This document shows positions 7,988 through 17,078 of a DNA stretch of 64,000 nt, piece after piece. Every line of letters begins with the position of its first letter. Within the stretch, counting starts at the first letter, position 1. The DNA comes from Campylobacter concisus. GTDB lineage: Bacteria; Campylobacterota; Campylobacteria; Campylobacterales; Campylobacteraceae. Both the position numbers and the translations under genes were made by a program. The DNA lies in NCBI RefSeq assembly GCF_002092855.1, contig NZ_LVLC01000023.1:62001-126000 (forward strand). Reading direction: 5' to 3'. The notes beneath the pieces are model-generated. The model was not told the DNA's origin. It searched no databases and saw only the letters and a list, made by a program, of their open reading frames with translations.

Positions 7988-9299
7988 CCCTTCTTAACTG
8001 ATAAAGTGTCCAAAAAACGAAGCAAATAGCTGTGAGATAGACGCTAAAAAATAGAGCCAGCCATATAAATTTTATCTCAAGACCAAAATAGAAGACTACC
8101 ACGTAAAAAAGTGATCCTTGAAGCACAAATTGCCTAAATCCATTTAGCAAAAAGATGGCCACTGGGCGTTTTACGGCCTGAAGAGTGCTGCCTGAGACAT
8201 TTATCGCGCCATAAGCTACGTAAGCAAGAGAATTTATACCAAGATAAAGCCCTGCTATCTCCAAAATCGCCGGCGTATCATCAAAAATTCTTATCATATC
8301 TTCACCAAAAAATCTAATAAAAACGCAAGCAAATACACAATAGATAAGCAAAAAAAGAAGCGAAATTTTATAGCATTGCTTAGCTCTTTTAAAATTTTTA
8401 GCGCCATAGTTTCTTGAAACGATACTTAAAACTGCTGCGGCCATACCAATGGTAGGCAATACCAAAATTTGCTCTATCCTTAAAGCTATACCATATCCTG
8501 CTACGGCATTTACGCCATAGTAGCTTATAAATTTTAAAAGTACAAGTGAGCCAAGCGACATCGATAGATAGTTCAAACAAGCTGGTAGAGCTTGCTTTGC
8601 AATCTTTGCCCAAATACCAAAATTTGGCACAAAATAGCTTAAATTTCTTGGCTCGATCATCTTAGCTTTTTTAACTTTTGCAAAAAGGTAGATCATGCCC
8701 AAAAGCTGAACACTAGCTGTTGCTAGAGCAAGTCCTTTTACGCCAAGATCCAAAATGAATGCAAAAAAGTAGCAAAAAAATGCATTGATAAAAAGGCCAT
8801 AAAATAGCCAATCGCGGTAACTTTTTGTATCTCCAAGTGCCACAAGCACTCCGTTTAGAGATTTGATAATCAAGAAAAATGGTGCAGCAAGAAAGATAAC
8901 ACCTGCGTAATCAAGTGCCTCTTTTAAATAGTTATGATCAGCCCCTAAAAAAGTGAGCAAGTTTGGTGCTAAAAAATAGCCACAAAATCCCATAAAAATA
9001 GCAAATGCTAGCACAAAGATAATTCCATTTGCCGCATAGAATTTAGCCATTTTTATCTTTCCTGCTCCAAGGCTATTGCCTATTAGCGCAGTTAGTGCTG
9101 AGCCAAAACCAAGCCCAATGCCTACAATACTTAGATAAAGCAAAAAGCTCATAGCCATACCAGCTACGGCAAGGGTAGAAATTTTTGCTGCAAAAAAAGT
9201 GCCAGTAACGTTATAAAGAGTATTAAACATTATTGCGGTGCCGGCTGGAAGCGAAAGCGAAATGATGAGCTTATTTAACGGGTCTTTTAGTAAATCCAT
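7968..9299 (-). CDS. MATE-family multidrug/metabolite efflux transporter
   Basis: A 443-residue inner-membrane antiporter with about twelve hydrophobic segments in two MATE halves. Family features include the N-terminal LINKLIISLSLPAGTAIMFNTLYN-like opening helix, IGLGFGSALTALIGNSLGAGKI after helix 2, and the matching second-half GMAAAVLSIVSRNYGAKNFKRAKQ. Proteins of this type export drugs or cationic compounds using Na+ or H+ gradients; cargo is unknown. It is a lone gene facing znuB. Confidence 0.9.
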   Translation of the reverse strand: MDLLKDPLNKLIISLSLPAGTAIMFNTLYNVTGTFFAAKISTLAVAGMAMSFLLYLSIVGIGLGFGSALTALIGNSLGAGKIKMAKFYAANGIIFVLAFAIFMGFCGYFLAPNLLTFLGADHNYLKEALDYAGVIFLAAPFFLIIKSLNGVLVALGDTKSYRDWLFYGLFINAFFCYFFAFILDLGVKGLALATASVQLLGMIYLFAKVKKAKMIEPRNLSYFVPNFGIWAKIAKQALPACLNYLSMSLGSLVLLKFISYYGVNAVAGYGIALRIEQILVLPTIGMAAAVLSIVSRNYGAKNFKRAKQCYKISLLFLLIYCVFACVFIRFFGEDMIRIFDDTPAILEIAGLYLGINSLAYVAYGAINVSGSTLQAVKRPVAIFLLNGFRQFVLQGSLFYVVVFYFGLEIKFIWLALFFSVYLTAICFVFWTLYQLRRATGVSF

Positions 9300-9509
9300 G
9301 GCTTGATTTTACGTTTTTTATCTTTAAAATTTGTAAAGGATAAAATCAATTAAATTTAATAAAAGGCCATTACTCATTAGCATAGTTAGGATTGATATCT
9401 TTTGGTGATGTATTAACTCTTAGAAAGCTTTTAATCTTATGTGTATTATTTATGTAAAAGAAAATTTGTATTTATATCAATCTTTGTTATATTAAAAATT
9501 TAGTAATAC

Positions 9510-9542
9510 AAAAATCATAAAAAGCAAGGAAAATACCTTGCT
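9510..9542 (-). terminator. Rho-independent terminator of the pilin gene
   Basis: On the minus strand a seven-base stem AGCAAGG/CCTTGCT with a six-base loop is followed by TTTTTATGATTTTTG, seven bases after the pilin stop codon. Stem at 9523-9529 and 9536-9542. Confidence 0.75.
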
Positions 9543-9548
9543 AAAATT

Positions 9549-9986
9549 TTATTTATATTTTATGCCCATGCCGCCAAATTTAAGCGTATTAGCTGTCTTA
9601 TTATCGCTACTTTCGATTAGAGCTTTAACATCTGCCAAGCCAGGTAATTCCCAAACTTGTTTGCAAAGGCCATCTGTTTTTATGGTGATGCCTATCTCTC
9701 CATTAGTATTATTTCCAGTACCTACTTCTAGGCATTTATCATTTTTTGCATTTACTGGATTTTTAACATTCGACATCTTCTTAACAGCATCTGCACCAGA
9801 AGCAAATTCGCCTTGAGAAGTATAGTAAGAACCCAAGTCCGAAATAAGTGTTTGTATATTTGAAGCAGTTTTTGATATCTCTGCATCATCCCTTGTTGCA
9901 GCTAGTTTTGGTATAGCAACCGCAGCTAATATACCCAATATAACGATCACGAAGATCAACTCAATCATCGTAAAGCCTTTTTTCAT
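9549..9986 (-). CDS. Type IV pilin / type II secretion-like pseudopilin
   Basis: A 145-residue prepilin starting at ATG 9986, preceded by an excellent AGGGAGGAGAAAG ribosome site; a longer frame upstream runs into the divergent gene and is not credible. The class III leader is MKKG with cleavage before Phe, followed by TMIELIFVIVILGILAAVAIP, including the invariant Glu at mature position 5 and the hydrophobic alpha1 helix. Two Cys residues in the C-terminal part (KCLEVG and GLCKQ) could make the D-region disulfide. In campylobacters such proteins belong to the competence transformation-pilus machinery. It stands alone with its own terminator, divergent from the diheme peroxidase-like gene. 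Confidence 0.85.
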   Translation of the reverse strand: MKKGFTMIELIFVIVILGILAAVAIPKLAATRDDAEISKTASNIQTLISDLGSYYTSQGEFASGADAVKKMSNVKNPVNAKNDKCLEVGTGNNTNGEIGITIKTDGLCKQVWELPGLADVKALIESSDNKTANTLKFGGMGIKYK

Positions 9987-10128
9987 GACTTTCTCCTCCC
10001 TGAAATATAAATATTTTCTAAATCGAGCGAATTGTATCATAAATTTCAAAAAAACAATAAAATAATGTACTATATAAAAAATCAAAAATTTGCCGATATA
10101 AAAAAGAAGATTAAAATTTAGGGGCGTT

Positions 10129-11001
10129 ATGAAGGGCGTTATACTTTGTCTATTTATCATCACGATTTCATTTTGCAAATATGAATCCTACAAACCTCTT
10201 ACGGTAGTAAAATATAATGAAGAAAAGGCTCTGCTTGGCAAAAAACTCTTTTTTGACAAAAGACTAAGCCCAAATGAAAACTACTCTTGCCAAACTTGTC
10301 ACAACTTGTACTGGAATTTAAGCGGAAGCAACCAAGATAGCATGGAAAAAGGCACTTTAAATCCTCCAACCATATTAAATGCTGCAGCAAACTATCTGTT
10401 TTATAGCGATGCAAAGATTAGCAATTTAAAAGATCAAGTAAAAGAGTCCATAACTTCTAGAATAGAACTAAACTCGGATAACGACAAGATAGTGGATTCT
10501 GTAAATAACATCTCTGAGTACAAAATTTTATTTAAAAAAATTTATAATGACGGTATTAATTTTGATAATATTGCAGATGCAATAGCTGAGTTCGAAAAGG
10601 CTGTCTTGAGTGTTGATTCGCCATTTGATCGTTTTATATCAGGTGATAACAATGCCATAGATGATAGCGCAAAGAAAGGATTTGAGATATTCAATAATAT
10701 AGGCTGTGCCGCTTGTCACAATGGTAGAAATTTAGGAGGAAATTTGACACAAGATATTGGACGAGAAAGAATTTCTGCCCTAGATGCAAACAAAAGATTA
10801 AGAAGAGTGCCATCACTAAGAAATATTACAAAAACTGCCCCATATTTATCTCATGGAGAGATAAATGATCTAAAAGAGGCTATAAGCTTTATTGGTAACT
10901 ATCAGCTAGGATATGAGCTTAGCAAATATGAAATTGATGCTTTATACTCATTTTTTCTGACACTAAATGGTAAAAAGCCTAGGATACTAAATGAGTACTA
11001 A
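10129..11001 (+). CDS. Diheme cytochrome c peroxidase-like protein
   Basis: A 290-residue exported di-heme protein of the CcpA/MauG group. A short N-terminal hydrophobic leader (MKGVILCLFIITISF) is followed by the family hallmark LGKKLFFDKRLSPNENYSC and heme site one, CQTCH (near residue 54), then heme site two, CAACH near residue 188. The C-terminal domain keeps RRVPSLRNITKTAPYLSHG. The place where ordinary peroxidases put a Met haem ligand just before a QLG motif reads FIGNYQLG, with Ile instead, so activity may differ. It is somewhat shorter than usual. Its last 11 bases overlap the EAL gene, implying one transcript. Confidence 0.82.
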   Translation: MKGVILCLFIITISFCKYESYKPLTVVKYNEEKALLGKKLFFDKRLSPNENYSCQTCHNLYWNLSGSNQDSMEKGTLNPPTILNAAANYLFYSDAKISNLKDQVKESITSRIELNSDNDKIVDSVNNISEYKILFKKIYNDGINFDNIADAIAEFEKAVLSVDSPFDRFISGDNNAIDDSAKKGFEIFNNIGCAACHNGRNLGGNLTQDIGRERISALDANKRLRRVPSLRNITKTAPYLSHGEINDLKEAISFIGNYQLGYELSKYEIDALYSFFLTLNGKKPRILNEY

Positions 11002-13411
11002 ACGAACAAGAACCGTACTTAGCTTCTTAGTAGCTATATTTTTCATTAGTGCATTTTTTATATATAAAGCAAATATAGCTATTGGTGCAGCTCATAAATT
11101 TGATGATGGAATTTTAAATCTAAAATTTATAGACAATGAGATAACTTTTTCTTTAAATAATATTTATGATGTCTCGAACTACGACAAACTCAACGCTGAT
11201 ATAAATTCTTTTGATACAAATTTGAGCAACCTTTCAATGCTTAGCGATGAAATGATATTGTTTCATCAAAATGAAATAACAAAAGATCTACAAAATATAA
11301 GAGATGTATTTATTAAAAAAGTATTTTTTACACAAAGATCAGCTTATGTAAACTCATCTATAGATTCTTATATCCAAATAAGTCAATATGAGATACAAAA
11401 TATCGCGCTTCCAAATAAGCTTGAGCCTATATTTTATGCGATAAAAGGTGCTTTGATGCTTAGTCCTGAAGTAATAGATGATATTTCAAAGCAAATAAAA
11501 ATGTATAAAAACGAGTATAAAGATAACCAAAAAGCTCAAAATGTATTAGACAAGATACTTTATGCAACTCAAGCTACAAAAACTTTACGTACAATCTCAA
11601 ATAGTGTAAAAGAGCTACATCTTGATAATCTGATAGAAAATTTTAGAAACAAAATCCTAGAATTTCACTCTGATGAGGTGAATAACGCAAAAATAGCTCA
11701 GATAATTTGTCTACTTACATTTATAATATTTTGTGCATTTGGCCTCTATCAAATCAAAATGGCCTCAGAGCGTTTAAGGCAAATAAAACTCTTAAGATCC
11801 ACGGTTGAAAACGATCATAGCTCTGTTGTCTATTGCGATAAATACAATAGAATTTCATACGTAAATAAAACCTTTGAAGAAAAAACTGGCTACAAGCTAA
11901 AAGAAGTAATAGGCAAAAACCCTAGAATGCTAAAATCATATATGCACCCGCAAAGCTTTTATGAGTCCATAAAAGAGGCTGTGCAAAAATCTCTACCTTG
12001 GGAGAGCGATGAGCTTATAAGTAGAACAAAAAGCGGTGATTTTTTATATGAAAAGGTAAAATTTTCGCCATTTTTCTTTAAAAATAAATTTGAGGGCTAT
12101 ATAGCGGTAAAACTTGATAGGACTAAAGAGACGCTGATACTAAACGAGCTGACTCAAAAAAATGAACAAATAAAAATACAATCTTCGATCGATAAGCTAA
12201 CAGGATTTGGTAACTACTTTGCTTTAACTGAAATTTTAGACGCACAAAAAGATGGAGTGCTAATTTGCTTAAGCATTAAAAATTTTAAAATTTTAAGATT
12301 CTTTTATCAAACTAAGATTATCGATGCAACGCTAAAAGCAGTAGCTGATACACTAAAGCTTTGTATAGATACTTCTGAGATAAAAGCAAAGCTATTTAGA
12401 TTTCAAGATGACGCATTTTATATGTGGTATGAAGGCGATAATATCGTAAGAGATATTGAATATATTAGAGAATATTTTGGCTCAAATAGGATAAATGTCG
12501 CTATTGATGAAAAATTTGAAAATTTACCAGGCATAAAGATAGTATTTGGTGTTTCATTGCCAAACGATACCCCACAAACTAACCGCCTAATGCAATCAGT
12601 CCTTGCAAATCAGCTCGCAATAGAAAATGGTAGCAATATTTACTACTATCTAGAAAATGACGCCATTGAGATGAAATATCACAAAAACCAGCTAGCAGTT
12701 CAACTAATCGAAGATGCGTTAGAAAACGATAGAGTCATCGTAGAAGCACAAGGCATCTTTAACTTAGAAGAAAATGAGACCGAAGCAAAATATTATGAAG
12801 TTTTGGTTCGTATAATCGATCAAAATGGTAAGATACACTATCCGGGCGAATTTTTAGATATTGCTATGAAAACGCAACTATATCCGCAAATAACCAAAAA
12901 GGTGATAAGTCTTGCGTTTGATCTAGCTAAAAGATATCCAGATTATATGTTTTCTATAAATTTATCAATTACCGATATTGCTGATGCTAGTATGAGAGAG
13001 CTTATAGAGAGCAAGCTAAACGAGTGCAAAGATCCTAATAAAATTTGCTTTGAAATGCTAGAGAGCGAAGAGCTTAGCGACTATGTTGCGGTAAATTCTT
13101 TTATAAAACGCGTCAAGGGCTATGGATGTAAAATTTCCATTGATGACTTTGGCTCAGGGTACTCAAACTATTACCGAATTTTGGAGCTTGATATAGACAC
13201 CATAAAGATAGATGGCTCGATAATCAAAAAGCTTCCATTTGATGAAAATGCTAGAGTTCTAGTAGAAACCATCGTAAGCTTTGCAAAAAAGCAAGGCTAC
13301 AAAATAGTAGCCGAGTTCGCAAGCTCAGAAGAAATTTTAAACCAAATCAAAAATTTTGGAATACCTTACGCACAAGGTTTCTTACTAGGCAAGCCTCGCA
13401 GAATGGAATAG
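10991..13411 (+). CDS. Membrane PAS-degenerate GGDEF-EAL cyclic-di-GMP signalling protein
   Basis: An 806-residue sensor. One membrane helix at about residues 8-30, a roughly 200-residue periplasmic helical sensor, a second helix near 235-255, a PAS domain (about 265-385, with NKTFEEKTGYKLKEVIGKNPRML), a GGDEF-like domain whose active motif is degenerate (RFQDD in place of GGDEF), then an EAL domain (about 555-800). EAL catalytic elements are largely kept: YEVLVRI for the EAL motif, FSINLS, FEMLES, IDDFGSGYSNY, IKIDGSII and VAEFASS. The prediction is a c-di-GMP phosphodiesterase with an allosteric GGDEF. It overlaps the peroxidase-like gene, so its periplasmic domain may respond to a related redox signal. 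Confidence 0.88.
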   Translation: MSTKRTRTVLSFLVAIFFISAFFIYKANIAIGAAHKFDDGILNLKFIDNEITFSLNNIYDVSNYDKLNADINSFDTNLSNLSMLSDEMILFHQNEITKDLQNIRDVFIKKVFFTQRSAYVNSSIDSYIQISQYEIQNIALPNKLEPIFYAIKGALMLSPEVIDDISKQIKMYKNEYKDNQKAQNVLDKILYATQATKTLRTISNSVKELHLDNLIENFRNKILEFHSDEVNNAKIAQIICLLTFIIFCAFGLYQIKMASERLRQIKLLRSTVENDHSSVVYCDKYNRISYVNKTFEEKTGYKLKEVIGKNPRMLKSYMHPQSFYESIKEAVQKSLPWESDELISRTKSGDFLYEKVKFSPFFFKNKFEGYIAVKLDRTKETLILNELTQKNEQIKIQSSIDKLTGFGNYFALTEILDAQKDGVLICLSIKNFKILRFFYQTKIIDATLKAVADTLKLCIDTSEIKAKLFRFQDDAFYMWYEGDNIVRDIEYIREYFGSNRINVAIDEKFENLPGIKIVFGVSLPNDTPQTNRLMQSVLANQLAIENGSNIYYYLENDAIEMKYHKNQLAVQLIEDALENDRVIVEAQGIFNLEENETEAKYYEVLVRIIDQNGKIHYPGEFLDIAMKTQLYPQITKKVISLAFDLAKRYPDYMFSINLSITDIADASMRELIESKLNECKDPNKICFEMLESEELSDYVAVNSFIKRVKGYGCKISIDDFGSGYSNYYRILELDIDTIKIDGSIIKKLPFDENARVLVETIVSFAKKQGYKIVAEFASSEEILNQIKNFGIPYAQGFLLGKPRRME

Positions 13412-13414
13412 TGG

Positions 13415-14173
13415 CTAAATTTCTATATCTATCCCAACTGGGCAGTGGTCGCTACCTGTGATCTCTGGCAAGATAAATGCGTCTTTTAGCCTATCTTTTA
13501 ATCCTTGTGAAATAAAGAAATAATCAATTCTCCAGCCGACATTTTTCGCCCTTGCGTTAAAGCGGTAGCTCCACCACGAGTAAGCGTCCGTAATATCGCC
13601 ATTTATGGCTCTAAAAGTATCTATAAAGCCACTTTTTAGCACCTCATCTATCCACGCTCGCTCAATAGGCAAAAAGCCGGAAGTTTTGGCATTTGCTTTT
13701 GGATTTTTAAGGTCGATCTCGCGGTGAGCGGTATTTACATCACCACAAAATATCACCTCTTTGCCGCTTTTTACAAGCTCTTTGCAGTAAGCTAGAAATT
13801 TCTCATAAAAATCCATTTTATAGGCTAGGCGCTCGTCATCCTTTTGGCCGTTTGGAAAATAGATATTAAAAAGCACGATATTGCCAAATCTATGTTCCAA
13901 AACACGCCCCTCCGTGTCGTCGAAAAAAGCTGCCTTTTGTGTAGAAATGTCAAAATTTGCTAGGCTCATCACGCCAGAGTATCCGGCTCTCTCGCCTGAA
14001 TTTACACTGATATCTTTAAAGCCAAGGTTATAAATTTCCTTTGGTACGTCACTTTCTTTGACCTTGATCTCTTGAAGTGCCAAGAAATCAGGCTTTATCT
14101 CATCAAGCCAACCAAAGCCATCTTTTGTTACAAGTGCTCTAAGTCCATTTACATTCCAGCTAATAAGTTTCAA
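13415..14173 (-). CDS. xth: Exodeoxyribonuclease III / AP endonuclease
   Basis: A 252-residue DNA repair enzyme of the exonuclease III family, cutting at abasic sites. The metal and catalytic motifs are present: SWNVNGLRA at the N-terminus, LQEIKV (metal Glu), FCGDVNTAH (Asp/Asn pair), and the C-terminal GSDHCPVGIDIEI with the catalytic Asp-His. Length is standard. It is convergent with the EAL gene (three bases apart) and divergent from dgkA. The order xth - dgkA - small HTH gene is shared with C. jejuni apart from an extra phosphoethanolamine transferase gene there. Confidence 0.93.
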   Translation of the reverse strand: MKLISWNVNGLRALVTKDGFGWLDEIKPDFLALQEIKVKESDVPKEIYNLGFKDISVNSGERAGYSGVMSLANFDISTQKAAFFDDTEGRVLEHRFGNIVLFNIYFPNGQKDDERLAYKMDFYEKFLAYCKELVKSGKEVIFCGDVNTAHREIDLKNPKANAKTSGFLPIERAWIDEVLKSGFIDTFRAINGDITDAYSWWSYRFNARAKNVGWRIDYFFISQGLKDRLKDAFILPEITGSDHCPVGIDIEI

Positions 14174-14226
14174 ATTTCATCCTTTTTTTAATTATAATTA
14201 TGCCAAAAATCACAAAAAGGAAAATT

Positions 14227-14592
14227 ATGAGAAACCAGCCAGAGTATAAATTTTTTAAAAATTTTGGCTACGCAAGAGAGGGTTTGGCTGAAATTTTCAA
14301 AAACGAAAAGAGCTTTAGGATAGAAATTTGCATATTTTTATTAGTAGCACTATCGTTATTTTTTTGGAATTTTGACCTTGTTTTTAATCTATTTTTGATC
14401 TTTAGCATGGCATTTGTGCTAGTTTGCGAGTACCTAAACTCGAGCCTAGAGCGAGTAACCGATCTTGCAAGCCCAGACTATCACGCCCTAGCAAAGGCGG
14501 CAAAAGATGCAGGAAGTGCAGCTGTGATGATAGCAAATTTCTTATGTGGCGCGCTTTGGTGCGTGGCAATAGGATATAAAATTTGGAGCTAG
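14227..14592 (+). CDS. dgkA: Diacylglycerol kinase DgkA
   Basis: A small trimeric inner-membrane kinase (121 residues) that phosphorylates diacylglycerol, recycling lipid released by phosphoethanolamine or glycan transfer. Family motifs are visible: an N-terminal amphipathic segment with FGYAREGLAEIFKNEKSFRIE, and the catalytic stretch CEYLNSSLERVTDLASPDYHALAKAAKD split over positions 70-100 with the conserved E-x-x-N and D-x-G. Three membrane helices. The start is ATG 14227, preceded by AAAAAGGA; an in-frame ATG at 14200 lacks a ribosome site. Confidence 0.92.
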   Translation: MRNQPEYKFFKNFGYAREGLAEIFKNEKSFRIEICIFLLVALSLFFWNFDLVFNLFLIFSMAFVLVCEYLNSSLERVTDLASPDYHALAKAAKDAGSAAVMIANFLCGALWCVAIGYKIWS

Positions 14593-14593
14593 C

Positions 14594-14821
14594 ATGAATG
14601 AAGAAATTTATAAGGCAATCATTGGCGAGAAAAAGGTAGAAATCATAAATTTGCTAGTTAAAAGCTGTGATGAAAATGGCTTTATTGTAGTAAAAATTTC
14701 AGAAATTTGCGAAAAGCTAGATGTGAGCAAACCAACCGTAATAAATACCTTTAAGCTGCTTGAAGAGAAGAAAATTTTCGAGCGAGTGAAAAATGGAGTT
14801 TATAGATTTAAAAATTTATAG
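14594..14821 (+). CDS. Small winged-helix DNA-binding protein
   Basis: A 75-residue protein that is essentially one winged helix-turn-helix: DENGFIVVKISEICEKLDVSKPTVINTFKLLEEKKIF followed by a short wing (RVKNGVYRFKNL). GGAG lies seven bases before the start. It follows dgkA by one base, as does the small regulator gene after dgkA in C. jejuni. Target genes are unknown. RepL- or ArsR-type labels would both describe this fold; I give no symbol. Confidence 0.75.
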   Translation: MNEEIYKAIIGEKKVEIINLLVKSCDENGFIVVKISEICEKLDVSKPTVINTFKLLEEKKIFERVKNGVYRFKNL

Positions 14822-14827
14822 TTAGTT

Positions 14828-15065
14828 TTAGCCGATAGTCTTAGCAGTGATTATGCCAAATATCAAGCGGTCAGTTATCAGACCCTAGACGACTAGCTCC
14901 GTAAACGCCACCAGTGATCTTGCCAGCTACATATAGATTTGGTATAGGCATAGCTGTTTGAGAGCTTATGACATGGACTTTTGTATTGATACTTAGACCA
15001 CCTATTGTGTGGTGAACTTTTGGCATGCTACACTCTGCATAAAATGATAGATAGGCTGTAAAAGT
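14828..15065 (-). pseudogene. Remnant of a flavocytochrome c / fumarate-reductase-like flavoprotein (C-terminus)
   Basis: On the minus strand, reading from about 15065, one frame gives FYAECSMPKVHHTIGG, then an INTKV strand, then PIPNLYVAGKITGGVYGASRLG. This is the conserved C-terminal FAD-domain sequence of flavocytochrome c and related fumarate/urocanate reductases. After RLG the frame hits a stop, while the next frame continues ITDRLIFGIITAKTIG and ends at TAA 14828-14830, exactly as the family C-terminus should. So one frameshift separates the pieces, and everything upstream of the last 75 or so residues is gone. Confidence 0.75.
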
Positions 15066-15210
15066 AAAAAAATAATATAAATTTTCTTATAAAATTTTTA
15101 AGTAAATAGCTTTAAAAATATTCACTACGACTTATTTAAATTTATAACTTAGTTGATAAATTTTAGAGTATTTTGGTTTTAGTTTAAGAATAGATTTTAA
15201 TTTAGAATGA

Positions 15211-15230
15211 ACGGAGCAAAATTGCTCCGT
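15211..15230. terminator. Hairpin downstream of the molbindin gene
   Basis: A perfect eight-base inverted repeat ACGGAGCA/TGCTCCGT with a four-base loop lies just after the molbindin stop. On the minus strand it is followed by TCATTCTAAATT rather than a solid U-tract, so it is at best a weak intrinsic terminator. Confidence 0.45.
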
Positions 15231-15233
15231 AAA

Positions 15234-15653
15234 TTATTTAACACCAACTATGATTTGAGTTGCTTTGATGATTGCAGTTACTTTATCTCCTGCTTTTAAA
15301 GCTAGGCTGTTAACTGACTCTCTTGTGATGATAGCTGAAATTTTACTGCCATTTACATCGATAATAACTTCAGCATTTACAGCTCCGTCTTTTATCTCGC
15401 TAACAACACCTTTGATTTGGTTTGTAGCACTAAGCTTGATGCTATCATCTTTTGAAACGATAACACTTGAAGCTTTGAATAAAAAGATAGCTTTTTTGCC
15501 AACTTTAAGATCAAGACCTTTTTCACTATCAACCGTAACAGTTGCTTTTAGCACCTCACCGCCTGTAAGCTTAGCAGATATTAGCGAATTTACCGCACCT
15601 GTTCTTACCTCTGTGATCTCAACATTTAGTTGATTTCTTGCACTTATTGACAT
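15234..15653 (-). CDS. Molbindin-type molybdate-binding protein (two Mop/TOBE domains)
   Basis: A 139-residue cytoplasmic protein made of two tandem Mop domains (about residues 3-68 and 72-138). Each starts with SARNQLNVEITEV / SATNQIKGVVSEI and ends with VIVSKD / IIVGVK, the pattern of molbindins that store or buffer molybdate or tungstate. The second copy has the usual GAVNAEVIIDV strand. AAGGAG precedes the ATG by six bases. It is not next to a modABC operon in this window. A hairpin follows the stop. Confidence 0.88.
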   Translation of the reverse strand: MSISARNQLNVEITEVRTGAVNSLISAKLTGGEVLKATVTVDSEKGLDLKVGKKAIFLFKASSVIVSKDDSIKLSATNQIKGVVSEIKDGAVNAEVIIDVNGSKISAIITRESVNSLALKAGDKVTAIIKATQIIVGVK

Positions 15654-15997
15654 TTTATCTCCTTGTTTTGAATTAAATTATGGTGAAATTGTAAGGTAGA
15701 ATTATTAAGCAAAACTTAAAAACTATTTATACAAAATTATAATATCAAAAATAAAAATTTTATACTTTTAAATGCCATGGAAATCGCTATTTGAGAAATA
15801 AAATCTAAAAATTTAATTTATATTATTTTGAAAAAAATGAGAAAAAATATTACTAACTACTACTTCTAAATATCTATTTTTGTAAAATTCTTGTAAATTT
15901 GACTTTAAAGCTTGGTAAATTTAAAAGTATTTTAAGCTAAAGCAATATTTTTAAGTAAAGAAATAAATTATAAAATTTGAAATAGAAATTTGAAAGT
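15654..15997. other. AT-rich intergenic region, no gene seen
   Basis: About 340 bases of very AT-rich sequence between the prfA stop and the molbindin start. It must hold the molbindin promoter and the 3' end of the rpsT-prfA transcript. I see no coding remnant, RNA motif or convincing hairpin. Confidence 0.5.
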
Positions 15998-17065
15998 TTA
16001 AATACCAGCTTCTAGCATAGCTTCTGCTTGATAATGCGTAATAAGTGGCTCAATGATCTCATCAAATAATCCCGCAGCCATAATCGCATCAAGGCGGTAA
16101 AGTGTTAAATTTATGCGGTGATCGCTTATGCGGTTTTGCGGATAATTGTATGTCCTTATCCTGCCAGAACGATCTCCGGTGCCAACTTGGCTCTTTCGCT
16201 CACTAGTCTCTTTTGCAAGTCTCTCTTGCTCTTGAAGCTCATAAAGTCTAGCCTTTAGCACCTTCATCGCAGCTTCTTTGTTTTTATGTTGGCTCTTGCC
16301 ATCTTGGTTTGTTACAACAAGTCCTGTTGGTATATGCGTAATCCTAACAGCACTATCGGTTGTATTTACCGACTGACCGCCATGACCTGAGCTTCTCATA
16401 ACATCAACTCTTATATCATTTGGATTGATCTCGATCTCACTATCCTCAACCTCTGGCATAATAGCCACAGTCACAGCTGAAGTATGCACCCTGCCCTGGC
16501 TCTCGGTCTCTGGCACACGCTGGACTCTGTGTGTGCCGCCTTCAAATTTTAGTCTTGAGTAAGCGCCTTTGCCCTTTATAAGCACGATGACCTCTTTAAA
16601 GCCGCCAGTGTTGCCCTCGCTTTGGCTAACGATCTCAAATTTATATCCACGAAGCTCTGCATATCTGATGTAAGCGTTAAAAAGATCTCCAACAAATAGC
16701 GCGGCCTCATCGCCACCAGTACCTGCACGAATTTCTAAAAATATATTTTTATCATCGTTTGGGTCTTTTGGAAGAAGTAAAATTTTAATCTCTTCTTCAA
16801 GCTTCTCTCTTGAAATCTCTAAATTTTTAAGTTCCTCTTTTGCTAACTCTCCAAGCTCAGAGTCATCTAGTAAAGCTTTGTTCTCATCAATGTCATTTAA
16901 AATTTGTAGATATTTTGTTGCAGCAGATGCAACTGGCTCGATAGATGATTGCTCTTTTGAGAGCTTTGTCATCTTTTCGATATCGTTTGCTATATTTGGA
17001 TCGCTAAGAAGCACAGAAATTTCATTATAGCGATCCAAAAATGGATGAAGTTTATCAGCAAACAT
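15998..17065 (-). CDS. prfA: Peptide chain release factor 1
   Basis: A 355-residue class I release factor reading UAA/UAG stop codons. The GGQ motif that triggers peptidyl-tRNA hydrolysis is in [20 protein letters not shown] (near residue 230). The PVT-type anticodon-like tripeptide region lies in the preceding domain, where [22 protein letters not shown] is typical of RF1. Length matches the family. It follows rpsT by 13 bases on the same strand, so the two form an operon. Confidence 0.96.
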   Translation of the reverse strand: MFADKLHPFLDRYNEISVLLSDPNIANDIEKMTKLSKEQSSIEPVASAATKYLQILNDIDENKALLDDSELGELAKEELKNLEISREKLEEEIKILLLPKDPNDDKNIFLEIRAGTGGDEAALFVGDLFNAYIRYAELRGYKFEIVSQSEGNTGGFKEVIVLIKGKGAYSRLKFEGGTHRVQRVPETESQGRVHTSAVTVAIMPEVEDSEIEINPNDIRVDVMRSSGHGGQSVNTTDSAVRITHIPTGLVVTNQDGKSQHKNKEAAMKVLKARLYELQEQERLAKETSERKSQVGTGDRSGRIRTYNYPQNRISDHRINLTLYRLDAIMAAGLFDEIIEPLITHYQAEAMLEAGI

Positions 17066-17078
17066 TAAATTTTATAAA

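Noticed and set aside
9987-10178. 64-residue N-terminal extension of the pilin
   Set aside because: The class III leader and perfect ribosome site define ATG 9986; the extension overlaps the divergent gene.
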